From Acidobacteriota bacterium (GTDB lineage Bacteria; Acidobacteriota; Blastocatellia; RBC074): a stretch of DNA of 64,000 bases. The first letter of the stretch is position 1. Each line of letters opens with the position of its first letter. The translations under genes were made by a program, and so were the position numbers. The notes below the pieces were generated by a model. The model was given only the letters and a program-made list of their open reading frames with translations. It ran no database searches and was not told the DNA's origin. The stretch covers positions 62,001-126,000 of the forward strand of contig JACPYM010000107.1 of NCBI GenBank assembly GCA_016196035.1. Reading direction: 5' to 3'. Below, in pieces: positions 1-7,713 of the stretch.

Positions 1-85
1 CGTGCGCGCGGAAGTGCGCTTGGTTGTGTTCCGCGAACGTTTCGTTCTGCTCCAGGATGTTGGTTTCGAGCATGACCTGATGCAT
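1..85 (-). CDS. hypB: HypB hydrogenase nickel-incorporation GTPase, N-terminal fragment (cut by window edge)
   Basis: Only the first 28 codons lie in the window. The minus-strand frame opens at an ATG at 85, preceded by AGGGA at suitable spacing. It reads MHQVM followed by LETNILEQNETFAEHN, which resembles the helix that precedes the G domain in HypB proteins (the 'ILxxNdxxAxxNR' region). HypB is the GTPase that works with HypA to load nickel into the [NiFe] active site. It follows hypA in the same direction, the usual order. No histidine-rich or CxxC nickel-binding leader is visible ahead of the ATG. The family call rests on this short motif plus context; the GTPase motifs lie outside the window. 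Confidence 0.6.
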   Translation of the reverse strand, partial: MHQVMLETNILEQNETFAEHNQAHFRAH

Positions 86-100
86 CTGGTGTCCCTCGCA

Positions 101-194
101 AAGTCCGGCAAGCTGCCAGCTTGCCGCGTGTTCGAGCGACGAACCGAATTGGTTCAACGCCAAGCCTCCGGCAAGCTGGCAGCTTGCCGGACTT
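101..194. repeat. Two REP-like palindromes between hypA and hypB
   Basis: Two copies of a GC-rich palindrome occupy the hypA-hypB gap, at 101-126 and 167-194, in opposite orientation. Each copy is itself a near-perfect palindrome (TCCGGCAAGCTG, one central base, then its complement). The second starts exactly at the hypA stop codon. They may act as an mRNA stabiliser, a terminator or simply a dispersed repeat; no T-run follows. Confidence 0.8.
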
Positions 195-535
195 CAATCC
201 AGTTCGACGTATTCTACCTGCATCTCACGTCCGGCGAGGATGTTGAGCACCTCGCCGCAATGCGGGCAGAGAAAGTTGTAATCGCGCGGCGCGCATTCGA
301 TCTCGCCGCAATTGGCGCAAGCCGCGCGCAGCTTGATCGTTTCGACTTCCAACGCCGCTTGTTCCGCCAGCGTGCCGCGTTTCATCGCTTCAAAACAAAA
401 CTCCAACGCTTCGCGCACGACGCCGCGAAATTCGCCGAGCCGCAGCTTGATGCAGCGAATGGGCGCGGCGCCGTTTTGTTGAGCGGTGCGAATGGCGATG
501 TCGAGAATGCCCTGGACAATGGCGGCTTCGTGCAT
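194..535 (-). CDS. hypA: HypA hydrogenase nickel metallochaperone
   Basis: This 113-residue protein has the family length and the diagnostic Met-His-Glu N-terminus that binds nickel. Near residues 73-92 it has two Cys pairs (CANC and CPHC) forming the structural zinc ribbon. HypA delivers nickel to the hydrogenase large subunit together with HypB and acts in the cytoplasm. It lies 12 bp downstream of the HupH-like gene on the same strand, the sixth gene of the hydrogenase operon. It is followed by palindromic repeats and then hypB. Confidence 0.95.
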   Translation of the reverse strand: MHEAAIVQGILDIAIRTAQQNGAAPIRCIKLRLGEFRGVVREALEFCFEAMKRGTLAEQAALEVETIKLRAACANCGEIECAPRDYNFLCPHCGEVLNILAGREMQVEYVELD

Positions 536-547
536 GTCGGGTTGGCC

Positions 548-958
548 TCAATCGGCGGCCATGCCCAATACGGGCAACGCGCGTTTGGCGTTTTGTGGCG
601 GCGTTGCGAGCGCGGCAGCGAGATGTTGCAGGCCATCGTCAATGTCTTCGGTTTGTGCTCTAACGAGCGGCGGCACCTCGGCGATTTCGATGGAACGCAA
701 CGTGATTTTGCGGCTGGCGTTGCGATATTCGCCCCACCAGACACCGGCGACATTCGATTCCTGCCAAAACGTATGCTCCGCGCCATCAAAGGTGATCGTG
801 AGGTTGCCGCGCCCCAGCACTTCGTCGAGATAGCGCGCATCGTCGTCGGTGAGCGGAAAGTTCAGAATGTTGAGCGTGCGCGTTTCACCACGTTCGCGCA
901 ACGCTGCCAGCGCGTGCTTGATTTCCGTGAGTAACGGGATGGCATTCATCAATTCCAT
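548..958 (-). CDS. HupH/HyaF-like hydrogenase accessory protein (single domain)
   Basis: The 136-residue protein contains TFWQESNVAGVWWGEYRN at about residues 64-81, resembling the C-terminal domain of HupH/HyaF, an assembly factor linked to maturation of the Fe-S small subunit of uptake hydrogenases. Full HyaF/HupH proteins are about twice as long, so this is a short single-domain version. It lies between the maturation protease gene and hypA, all on the minus strand. ATG at 958 is used; an in-frame ATG at 949 is an alternative. Function is inferred from family resemblance and operon position. Confidence 0.7.
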   Translation of the reverse strand: MELMNAIPLLTEIKHALAALRERGETRTLNILNFPLTDDDARYLDEVLGRGNLTITFDGAEHTFWQESNVAGVWWGEYRNASRKITLRSIEIAEVPPLVRAQTEDIDDGLQHLAAALATPPQNAKRALPVLGMAAD

Positions 959-994
959 TTGGTCATGTCTCCCAATTGGGCAAGTGAACCAGCA

Positions 995-1097
995 GGAGAG
1001 AGATTACGGAACAGACGGAATGAACGGAACAAACGGAAGCGTCCGCAGGCAGTCGGTTCCGTCTGTTCCGTTATTTCCGTTTGTTCCGTAATCTCCC
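995..1097. repeat. Inverted repeat of ACGGAAC-type words overlapping the protease 3' end
   Basis: The left arm (995-1038) and right arm (1056-1095) are imperfect reverse complements. Both are made of tandem 7-10 bp words of the form ACGGAACAGACGGAA. The element covers the last ~30 codons and stop of the upstream protease gene, so its C-terminal tail is repeat-encoded. Confidence 0.8.
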
Positions 1098-1579
1098 TTC
1101 CTTTCCTTTGCTTGACCCATTCCCCAGCTTTGCACGTGGGTTTTGATTTGTTCGACGACTTGGGGAATTGCTGCCGCCACTTCGTCGCTGAGCGGCGCGG
1201 CCCATTCGTGATGTTTGGGCTGCACGCCAAAAAAGAGAAACTCGCGCGGCGTTTCGCCCAACAATTGTAACAACGCCAGCACTTCGTTGAAACCGATCTG
1301 ATGTTCAGAAATCTTATGCCGCAATTTGGCGGGCACTTGCGCCGCGTCGAGCTTGACGATTTCGCCGGGCTGACCGCCAAAGGCAATCGCGTCGGCGACA
1401 ATGATGTGCGTGCGGCCTTGCAGGTACGGCAACAGATAAAGGCCTTGCGAGCCGCCGTCTACGATTTCGATGTCGTCGAGCGTGTCTTTGAGTTGGCGCG
1501 CGACTTCGACGCCGAAACCATCGTCGCCGAGCAGCGGATTGCCAATGCCGAGCACGATAGCGTTTAGTCTTTTTTCCAC
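1004..1579 (-). CDS. hyaD: [NiFe] hydrogenase maturation endopeptidase (HyaD/HupD family)
   Basis: The protein begins with the family motif IVLGIGNPLLGDDGFG and continues with VDGGSQGLYLLPY and IVADAI, matching peptidase M52. This nickel-dependent protease removes the C-terminal peptide of the large subunit after nickel insertion. Here that would be the 15 residues after DPCLACSTH in the neighbouring gene. A GTG at 1579 overlaps the cytochrome b stop by 16 bp and gives 191 residues. Longer starts would run deep into cytochrome b. The last ~30 residues (Gly/Asn/Thr-rich, then Pro-rich) come from an ACGGAAC-type inverted repeat and are not part of the family fold. Confidence 0.9.
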   Translation of the reverse strand: MEKRLNAIVLGIGNPLLGDDGFGVEVARQLKDTLDDIEIVDGGSQGLYLLPYLQGRTHIIVADAIAFGGQPGEIVKLDAAQVPAKLRHKISEHQIGFNEVLALLQLLGETPREFLFFGVQPKHHEWAAPLSDEVAAAIPQVVEQIKTHVQSWGMGQAKERKGDYGTNGNNGTDGTDCLRTLPFVPFIPSVP

Positions 1580-2316
1580 GGGATGAGTTTCTCTTGCCAA
1601 TCGGACGGACGCGATTTGTAACCGGTGATGATCGAAGAGATCAGTCCGCGCTCGGTCAGCACTTCGTAATAAATCACGAAGCCGATGTGATGCACGGCGA
1701 AACCCAGGATCAGCCACATCGTCAACCGGTGCAGCCCGCGCACGCTCGCTTCGCCACCCAGGAACGGAATCACCCAGCCAAAAAACATACTCAGCGTGCC
1801 ATCAGGGTTGATCGCGCCTTTCATCGCAAAGCCGGTCACCGAGATGAACGCGCAGGCCAGAAAGAGCAGCGTGTAAGTCAGCGACGCCAGCGCGTTGTGA
1901 TCAAGTGTCGGCGCGTAATGGCCGATGTAACGCAACGATAGGTATTCGCGCAGCTTCCACCAGACTTCGCGCCAAAACGAGGCTTGCCACAAATGAAAGC
2001 GGAACCAATGGCGATAGGTCTTGCCGCCAAAAAACCAGTACACGCGGAACAGGCCGTTGACGCTGAAAAAGACGGCGGCAAGGAAGTGCACGTTTTTCAT
2101 CGTCGCCATCGTGCTGGCAAAGAATGGCTCGTCTACGGTGGGGCGATAAAACGGCCCGCCGATGTAAAAGCCCGTGAAGACCAGCGCGATCAGGCAGACA
2201 AAATTGAGCCAGTGCCCGGCGCGCACGGCGCGATCCCAGACGTAATACCGCACCGTCTGTTCGGTGCGCGTGCTGCTCGCCGACACGATTTGGGAAGGAA
2301 GAATTCTTGCGGCCAT
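1564..2316 (-). CDS. hyaC: Hydrogenase cytochrome b subunit (HyaC/HupC type)
   Basis: This 250-residue integral membrane protein has at least four hydrophobic segments with conserved histidines (RAGHWLN near residue 33, KNVHFLAA, GLHRLTMW, VHHIGF) that would hold two b-type hemes. It matches Ni/Fe-hydrogenase b-type cytochromes, which anchor the periplasmic hydrogenase and pass electrons to quinone. ATG at 2316 is preceded by GGAGGA at good spacing. It lies between the large subunit and the maturation protease. The 217-bp gap upstream is largely filled by nested inverted repeats. Confidence 0.92.
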   Translation of the reverse strand: MAARILPSQIVSASSTRTEQTVRYYVWDRAVRAGHWLNFVCLIALVFTGFYIGGPFYRPTVDEPFFASTMATMKNVHFLAAVFFSVNGLFRVYWFFGGKTYRHWFRFHLWQASFWREVWWKLREYLSLRYIGHYAPTLDHNALASLTYTLLFLACAFISVTGFAMKGAINPDGTLSMFFGWVIPFLGGEASVRGLHRLTMWLILGFAVHHIGFVIYYEVLTERGLISSIITGYKSRPSDWQEKLIPWKKD

Positions 2317-2353
2317 TGTTTCAATCCTCCAGCGAACCTCCAGCGAAAAGGCC

Positions 2354-2526
2354 GCCGCAGATGAACGCAGAGTCACGCGGATTCAAGCCATGCTTTTCCC
2401 ACGAAGTAACACGAAGTAACCACGAAGAACACCGTTCAACCTGTCCCCCCCTGTGTGCTTTCTTCGGGTGCCTTTGTGGACGAAACCCCTTTTCTATATC
2501 CGCGTTCTTCCGCGTCTATCTGCGGC
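2354..2526. repeat. Nested inverted repeats between hydrogenase large subunit and cytochrome b
   Basis: The outer arms at 2354-2382 (GCCGCAGATGAACGCAGA...) and 2498-2526 are near reverse complements. Inside them a second pair, 2398-2433 (tandem CACGAAGTAA words) and 2451-2482, also faces inward. The structure sits in the middle of the hydrogenase operon and could attenuate or process the mRNA. No ORF is present. Confidence 0.75.
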
Positions 2527-2533
2527 TACTTTT

Positions 2534-4261
2534 TCATTGCACTTCAACACGCACAAGCTCGTTGCCTTCGGTGTCGAGCACGTGCGTTGAACACGCCAGA
2601 CAAGGATCGAAGGAGTGAATCGTGCGCAGGATTTCGAGCGGCTGTTTCGGGTCGTGCACCGGCATGCCGATCAGCGAGGCTTCAAACGGCCCGTGCTGCC
2701 CGCTGGGGTCTTTGGGCGAACCGTTCCAGGTCGTCGCGACGACGCATTGGTAATTCGAAATTTTCTTGTCTTTGATTCTCACCCAATGCGCCAGCGCGCC
2801 GCGCGGTGCGCTGTATGTGCCCACGCCTTTCAGTTCGGTGTCGGGCCAGGTGGACGGATCCCATTTCTCGGTGTTGGCGGTTTGGTAATCGCCCGCCTTG
2901 ATGTTGGCGACCAGTTCGTCGTGCAGCGTTTTCATCAGGCGCACGGCGCGTTTGGTTTCGAGTCCGCGCGCCAGCGTGCGACCCAGCGTAGAGAACAGCG
3001 CCTCCATTGGCACGTCGAGTTGTTTCAACGCCGCGTCCACATCGGCTTTGACCTCTTCGTCGCCGTGCGCGTAAGCCAACAGGATGCGCGACAAGGGGCC
3101 GCCTTCCATCGCGTGGCCTTTCCAGCGCGGGGCCTTCATCCACGAATACTTGTCGCTCATTTCCAGAAATCCCCACGGCGGTTTGGGGCCGTTGTATTTC
3201 GGTTCGGTCTCGCCTTCCCAAGGATGGACTCCTTGCTTGTCGCCGCCCGCGTATTGGAACCAGGAATGCGCGACGAATTCCTGAATCTGTTGCGGGTCGC
3301 GCGGGTCAATCTCGAAAATCTCTTTGAGGTTGTTGTTGAGAATCGCGCCGCCTTTCCAGCGGTCGGTTTTCTTGTCGCCGGGCACGGTCGGGAAATCGCC
3401 GTAATCCATAATGCCCTTGTTGCTCAGGCCCGCGCCCCACTTCGCCCAGTCTTTATAGAACGAAGCAATCGCCATCAAGTCGGGCATGTAAACTTGCTCG
3501 GTGACTTCTAGTGCCTCGTCAATTTTGGATTTGACCAGGCTCAGGCGGTCAATGTTGAGCGCGTCGTTGTGGTTGGGATTGATCGCGCACGGCATACCGC
3601 CGACCAGCACGTTCGGATGCGGATTTTTGCCGCCATAGACGGCATGGATTTTGACGATCTCTTTTTGCCAAACCAGCATTTCCAGATAGTGCGCAACCGC
3701 CATCAGGTTGGCTTCGGGCGGCAGCTTGTACGCCGGATGCCCCCAATAACCGTTGGCGAAAATGCCAAGCTGGCCGGATTCGACAAACTTCCTCAGCCGG
3801 TTTTGCGTGTCGGTGAAATAGCCGATGGAGGCTTTCGGCCATTTGGAAATCTTTTGCGCCAGTTCTGCCGTAGCCTTGGGATCGGCCTTGAGTGCCGAGA
3901 CCACGTCTACCCAGTCCAGCGCGTGCAGGTGGTAGAAGTGCACGATGTGATCATGCACTTGCAGCGTCGCCATCATCTGGTTGCGAATCAGATTGGCGTT
4001 TTTCGGAATCACGATGCCCAGGGCGTCTTCGACGGCGCGCACCGAGGCGATGGCATGCACGAGTGTGCAGACGCCACAGATGCGTTCGGCCAGCGCCCAG
4101 GCCTCGCGCGGATCGCGTCCACGCAGGATGATTTCGATGCCGCGAAAGAGCGCGCTCGTGCTCGACGCATCGCTGATGACGTTGTCGTCGCCGACGACGG
4201 TCTGGATGCGCAAGTGACCTTCGATACGCGTAATGGGATCAACGACGATACGTTGTGGCAT
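2534..4261 (-). CDS. hyaB: [NiFe] hydrogenase large (catalytic) subunit, group 1
   Basis: The 575-residue protein carries both active-site motifs: L1 as [11 protein letters not shown] (Cys62, Cys65) and L2 as DPCLACSTH ending at His560. Together these supply four Cys ligands of the Ni-Fe centre. The 15 residues after His560 form the pre-peptide removed by the maturation protease encoded downstream. The N-terminal region [14 protein letters not shown] is also typical. The protein oxidises H2 and is exported with the small subunit by the Tat system. It starts 3 bp after the small subunit stop, indicating translational coupling. Similarity to E. coli HyaB-type enzymes is clear, so it is called an uptake hydrogenase. 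Confidence 0.97.
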   Translation of the reverse strand: MPQRIVVDPITRIEGHLRIQTVVGDDNVISDASSTSALFRGIEIILRGRDPREAWALAERICGVCTLVHAIASVRAVEDALGIVIPKNANLIRNQMMATLQVHDHIVHFYHLHALDWVDVVSALKADPKATAELAQKISKWPKASIGYFTDTQNRLRKFVESGQLGIFANGYWGHPAYKLPPEANLMAVAHYLEMLVWQKEIVKIHAVYGGKNPHPNVLVGGMPCAINPNHNDALNIDRLSLVKSKIDEALEVTEQVYMPDLMAIASFYKDWAKWGAGLSNKGIMDYGDFPTVPGDKKTDRWKGGAILNNNLKEIFEIDPRDPQQIQEFVAHSWFQYAGGDKQGVHPWEGETEPKYNGPKPPWGFLEMSDKYSWMKAPRWKGHAMEGGPLSRILLAYAHGDEEVKADVDAALKQLDVPMEALFSTLGRTLARGLETKRAVRLMKTLHDELVANIKAGDYQTANTEKWDPSTWPDTELKGVGTYSAPRGALAHWVRIKDKKISNYQCVVATTWNGSPKDPSGQHGPFEASLIGMPVHDPKQPLEILRTIHSFDPCLACSTHVLDTEGNELVRVEVQ

Positions 4262-4264
4262 GAC

Positions 4265-5362
4265 TCAGGCCTCCTTTCCGGGTTCGGCTTCTTTGTGTGC
4301 GTCTTCTTTGTGCGAAGCCTTCTTAACCGCCGAAGCAACCATGTGCGCCGCTGTTGCTGCCGCTACGCCACCCGCGAAGACTTCGCCGACGGTATCCGCC
4401 GAGCCGAGGCCCGGCAGCGGCACACCGGCGACGTGCTGATAGAGCGGATTGCGATCCCAGTAATCCGGCTCGGAACAACCCAGGCAAGGATGGCCGGATT
4501 GAATGGGGAAGCTGGTCGCATCGTTCCACTTCGTCACCGCGCAGGCGTTGTAAGTCACCGGGCCGCGACAACCCATTTTGTAAAGGCACCAGCCTTTGCG
4601 CGCGCCTTCGTCGTCGAAGTTTTCGACATACATGCCCGCGTCGAAAAAGGCGCGGCGATAGCACTTGTCGTGAATGCGCTGGCTATAAAACACGCGCGGA
4701 CGTTGCAAGCGATCCAGCACCGGCAGCGTGCCAAAGGTCACCAGATGCACGATGGTGCCCATGATTACATCTGGGATGGGCGGGCAACCGGGAATGTTGA
4801 TGACGGGTTTGTCGGTGATGAGTTTGTGGACGGGAACGCAGCCGGTGGGATTGGGTTTGGCGACCGTGACGCAACCAAACGACGAACACGAGCCGACACA
4901 AATCACGGCCTTCGCGCCTTTGGCGGCTTCTTTGAGCGATTCCAGCGCGGTCACGCCGCCGACGGTGCAATAGATGCCGCCGTCCGCCGTCGGCACTGAA
5001 CCTTCGACCGCCAGAATGTAATTGCCAAAGTTTTCTTTCATGCCGTTGCGCATGATTTCTTCGGCTTGATGGCCTGCCGCCGCCTGAATCGTTTCCATGT
5101 AATCCATCGAGATCACACCCAGCAGCGCATCGCCCGCGAGCGGGTGTGATGATTTGATCAGAGATTCAGAGCAGCAGGAGCAGGCGGCGAAATTGAGCCA
5201 GTAAATGGGCGGGCGTCTGACGGTGTCGAGCGCCTTGACGACTTGCGGCAGAGCGGAGCTTTCGAGTCCGAGGAAGGCAGTGGTGGTCGCGCAGAAACGC
5301 AAAAAATCACGGCGCGAAACCCCGTGTGCCCGCGCGGCCTCATAAAAGGTAGCGGCTGGCAT
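4265..5362 (-). CDS. hyaA: [NiFe] hydrogenase small subunit, O2-tolerant six-cysteine type, Tat-exported
   Basis: ATG at 5362 follows a perfect AAGGAGG and yields 365 residues. The Tat signal is SRRDFLRF at residues 16-23 followed by a hydrophobic stretch. The proximal cluster region reads CSCCSES (Cys61, Cys63, Cys64) and GSCSSFGC (Cys159, Cys164), plus Cys194. These include the two supernumerary cysteines equivalent to Cys19 and Cys120 of E. coli HyaA, the hallmark of the [4Fe-3S] cluster of O2-tolerant group 1d enzymes. HDKCYRR, CLYKMGCRGP and GHPCLGCSE bind the medial and distal clusters. A short hydrophobic helix near residues 325-345 may anchor the protein. It is the first gene of the operon; the 210 bp upstream should hold the promoter, but no clear consensus was seen. 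Confidence 0.95.
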   Translation of the reverse strand: MPAATFYEAARAHGVSRRDFLRFCATTTAFLGLESSALPQVVKALDTVRRPPIYWLNFAACSCCSESLIKSSHPLAGDALLGVISMDYMETIQAAAGHQAEEIMRNGMKENFGNYILAVEGSVPTADGGIYCTVGGVTALESLKEAAKGAKAVICVGSCSSFGCVTVAKPNPTGCVPVHKLITDKPVINIPGCPPIPDVIMGTIVHLVTFGTLPVLDRLQRPRVFYSQRIHDKCYRRAFFDAGMYVENFDDEGARKGWCLYKMGCRGPVTYNACAVTKWNDATSFPIQSGHPCLGCSEPDYWDRNPLYQHVAGVPLPGLGSADTVGEVFAGGVAAATAAHMVASAVKKASHKEDAHKEAEPGKEA

Positions 5363-5573
5363 GGTTCCTCCTTGATAGGGCTTGATGCGGTGCGGATGCC
5401 ATCGCCCGGCACTGACGCAGGGCGAAACTTTTACTGCTGTTGCGAATGAAATAAGCGGAAAGTGTGTGCGACTTTTTTCCACTGGCAATCGCTGTTCCGC
5501 ACCGTTGGCAAGAGGAAAGTGGGGGGAAGCGCCCACGGGTGGCGTGAAATTCCGCGCGGGTCGGGCAAAGTCC

Positions 5574-6005
5574 TCAGCGGATAATTTCGACCGAGCAATG
5601 CGCCTGAGCCAAAATCGCCTGCGAAACCGAGCCGATCAGCACACGTTCCAAGACGCCGTGGCCGTGCGAACCAAGCACGATCAAATCAGCGGCCCAGTCT
5701 TCGGCTTGTTTCAGAATGGTGCTCTTAGCATTGCCGATAACGATGTCTGAACTGACCTGCAAGGGCGTTGCTTGCAAGACGGCCTCGGCTTGCTCGATAG
5801 CCACGCGGGCACGCTCTTGCAACTCGTGGAGCAATTTCAAATAGTGACTGTCAGGTACCAGCCAACTGCCAGGTGTGGGCGTCAGGTGCATCTCAACGAC
5901 CGCCAAAATCTTTACTGCGCTGCCCGCCGGCCAAGGGCGCGCGGCGATATTTTGCACGGCGGCTTCACTGCTTTTTGAGCCATCTGTTGCCAATAGAATT
6001 TTCAT
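5574..6005 (-). CDS. Universal stress protein (UspA family, ATP-binding type)
   Basis: This 143-residue single Usp domain starts MKILLATDGS and ends with the nucleotide-binding signature GSHGHGVLERVLIGSVS (G-x2-G-x9-G-S), so it is predicted to bind ATP. Family members are cytoplasmic and induced by growth arrest or redox stress. It lies just upstream of the hydrogenase operon and downstream of a thioredoxin gene, all on the minus strand. A gap of ~210 bp separates it from the hydrogenase small subunit, so cotranscription is uncertain. Confidence 0.92.
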   Translation of the reverse strand: MKILLATDGSKSSEAAVQNIAARPWPAGSAVKILAVVEMHLTPTPGSWLVPDSHYLKLLHELQERARVAIEQAEAVLQATPLQVSSDIVIGNAKSTILKQAEDWAADLIVLGSHGHGVLERVLIGSVSQAILAQAHCSVEIIR

Positions 6006-6039
6006 AGCGATTCCTTTCTGTATTCACAGCCAATTTTGC

Positions 6040-6501
6040 TCACAGCCAGCGTTGCAAGGTTTGCGCGATTTCGGTTTGCGAACGCACGCCGATTAGGCGC
6101 TGCACTTCGCGACCCGCTTTGAAAACCAGCAACGTCGGAATGCTGTTGATGCCAAAGCGGCGCGCCGTCTGCGGGTTTTCATCCGTATTGAGTTTGGCGA
6201 CGAGCGCGCGTCCGGTGAACTGCCCAGCCAACGTCTCGATCACCGGCGCAAGCATTCGGCACGGCCCACACCACGGCGCCCAGCAATCCAGCAAGACCGG
6301 CATAGCTGAATTTTCGACGGCGCTGGCAAAGCTGGCATCCGTTACGATCAATGGCACGGTCAATGGCCCCGTTTGCAAGGGCAACGGATTTTTGCAACGG
6401 CCACAGATGGGCGCTTGCTGTTGTTGCAACCGCTCCAATGCGACGCGATTGTGCGCGCCGCACTGCGGACACGAAATCAATTGTGAGCGTTCTGCCGACA
6501 T
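6040..6501 (-). CDS. trxC: Thioredoxin 2 (TrxC-like, N-terminal zinc finger)
   Basis: The 153-residue protein has an N-terminal zinc ribbon (CPQC near residue 11 and CGRC near residue 33), then a thioredoxin fold with the catalytic motif WAPWCGPC near residues 74-81 and the cis-proline region SIPTLLVFK. This architecture is that of thioredoxin 2, a cytosolic disulfide reductase often tied to oxidative stress. The Usp gene follows 34 bp downstream. Length and motifs are complete. Confidence 0.93.
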   Translation of the reverse strand: MSAERSQLISCPQCGAHNRVALERLQQQQAPICGRCKNPLPLQTGPLTVPLIVTDASFASAVENSAMPVLLDCWAPWCGPCRMLAPVIETLAGQFTGRALVAKLNTDENPQTARRFGINSIPTLLVFKAGREVQRLIGVRSQTEIAQTLQRWL

Positions 6502-6610
6502 TCAATCACCCCTCTTCGTCAGGATTCATCCGCACGAATCATACCACTCAGCAGTGGTTGCAAAGCGTATACCAGCCCCCGCCACGGTTTGTCAGCAAGC
6601 CCCGCACCGC

Positions 6611-6648
6611 CAAAGGAAAAGGCGGAGAGAACTATGTTTCCCTCCGCC
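6611..6648 (-). terminator. Rho-independent terminator after the cytochrome c gene
   Basis: Reading the minus strand after the stop at 6675, GGCGGAG (6648-6642) pairs with CTCCGCC (6627-6621) across a 14-base loop and is followed directly by TTTTCCTTT. Position and shape fit a terminator for the cytochrome gene. Confidence 0.65.
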
Positions 6649-6674
6649 CAGACAAACTTTGTTGTTAAGGCTGC

Positions 6675-7505
6675 TTACTTGAGCGTGCGCAGATATGCCA
6701 CGATGGCCCAACGCTCTTCATCGCTGAAACGCACGCGGTTGGAGGGCATGGGCGTTTTGCCATTGGTAATTTTCCAGAACAGTTCGCCATCGGTATTGGC
6801 TTGCACCATCTGGCTGGCCAGATTGGTCGGCGCGATGGGCTGGCCGTCGCGTTTGAGTTGGGCGGACATCGGCCCATTCCCTTTGCCCGCGCTGCCGTGG
6901 CAATCCAGGCAGCGTTGCTCATAGAGTTCACGACCCAGTTTGATCATCTCAGGCCGGTTTTTGGCCGGATTGTTCAGCGCCGCCGCTTCAGCGGGCGCGG
7001 GCCATTGCTGTTTGATCTTGCCGTTTTCCATTGTGACGGTCGGCGTCGGGCGCGGTTTGAACGGATCGGGCGTCGGCGTCGGCAGGCGCGCCGGGCCGAC
7101 TTCCAGCGGGAAATCGCCGATGCGGCGCGGCTTAGGGCCGGCAGGATCGGTCTCAGGCCGTTTTCCGGCGTTGGGATTGTTCTGCAAAATGGTGGCGTTC
7201 GCTGTCGTCATCACTGTGGTTGCGGAGGGAACCGGCGCGGCAGGCGTTGGAACCACGCTGCCGGTGGCAGGCACAGGACTGGCCGTCGCGACCGAAGCAA
7301 CCGCAACCGGCGAAACAGCGGGCACCGGTGCGGTAGCCGGGTTCGCCGGTGAGGCCGCCGCGCCCGGACTGGCGTTCCCCTGTTCAGAGACGACGCTCGA
7401 ATCCTTACAAGCCGCAGCCAGCCCCAACAGCAGCAGCGCGCAACTGCTGAAAACCACGCGCTGCCAAAGTGTGTGTTTGTGCGAGTCAGTGAAATGAATC
7501 TGCAT
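6675..7505 (-). CDS. Lipoprotein-like c-type cytochrome
   Basis: The 276-residue protein starts with a signal peptide and a lipobox-like LAAAC near residue 33. A long Ala/Pro/Val-rich linker of about 130 residues follows. The C-terminal ~80 residues form a class I cytochrome c domain with heme motif CLDCH (GSAGKGNGPM follows) and a probable distal Met within MPSNRVRF. It would be tethered at the membrane or cell surface and carry electrons. No oxidase or reductase partner is adjacent. The linker suggests the heme domain reaches across the periplasm. A terminator hairpin follows the stop. Confidence 0.85.
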   Translation of the reverse strand: MQIHFTDSHKHTLWQRVVFSSCALLLLGLAAACKDSSVVSEQGNASPGAAASPANPATAPVPAVSPVAVASVATASPVPATGSVVPTPAAPVPSATTVMTTANATILQNNPNAGKRPETDPAGPKPRRIGDFPLEVGPARLPTPTPDPFKPRPTPTVTMENGKIKQQWPAPAEAAALNNPAKNRPEMIKLGRELYEQRCLDCHGSAGKGNGPMSAQLKRDGQPIAPTNLASQMVQANTDGELFWKITNGKTPMPSNRVRFSDEERWAIVAYLRTLK

Positions 7506-7590
7506 GAATTCCTAAATGCCTTTCCTAAAAATGGGCCTACAAATGGAGATGATCGCAGGCCTGTTGAAGACCTGCTTTTGCCGCTCCCCT

Positions 7591-7650
7591 TTGTAGTAGC
7601 GAATTTATTCGCGCTGTCGCGCGGTAGCGCGAATAAATTCGCTACTACAA
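7591..7650. repeat. Perfect 25-bp inverted repeat (TTGTAGTAGCGAA family)
   Basis: Arms at 7591-7615 and 7626-7650 are exact reverse complements separated by 10 bases. The element lies between the cytochrome c start and the stop of the PilM-like gene. A related shorter hairpin (TGTAG-CGCGAA...TTCGCG-CTACA) is at 41050-41083. It could serve as a bidirectional terminator, though no T-run follows. Confidence 0.85.
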
Positions 7651-7713
7651 GGGAATGCGCCCATCAACTCGTGTGTTCTTTATTCAACGTCGGCCCGGCG
7701 CACAGCCGTTGTC

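Noticed and set aside
2-934. Long plus-strand open frame over hypA and the HupH-like gene
   Set aside because: It is an antisense shadow of GC-rich codons, with no ribosome site or family motif; HypA and the HupH-like protein on the minus strand are well supported.
3569-4999. 476-codon plus-strand open frame opposite the hydrogenase subunits
   Set aside because: The composition is Arg/His/Asp-rich as expected from antisense reading, and both hydrogenase subunits on the other strand carry clear active-site motifs.
2534-5362. Hydrogenase as a high-affinity group 1h enzyme, common in Acidobacteriota
   Set aside because: The small subunit has the CSCCSES plus GSCSSFGC six-cysteine pattern and close similarity to HyaA, and a HyaC-like cytochrome b follows, which points to group 1d.
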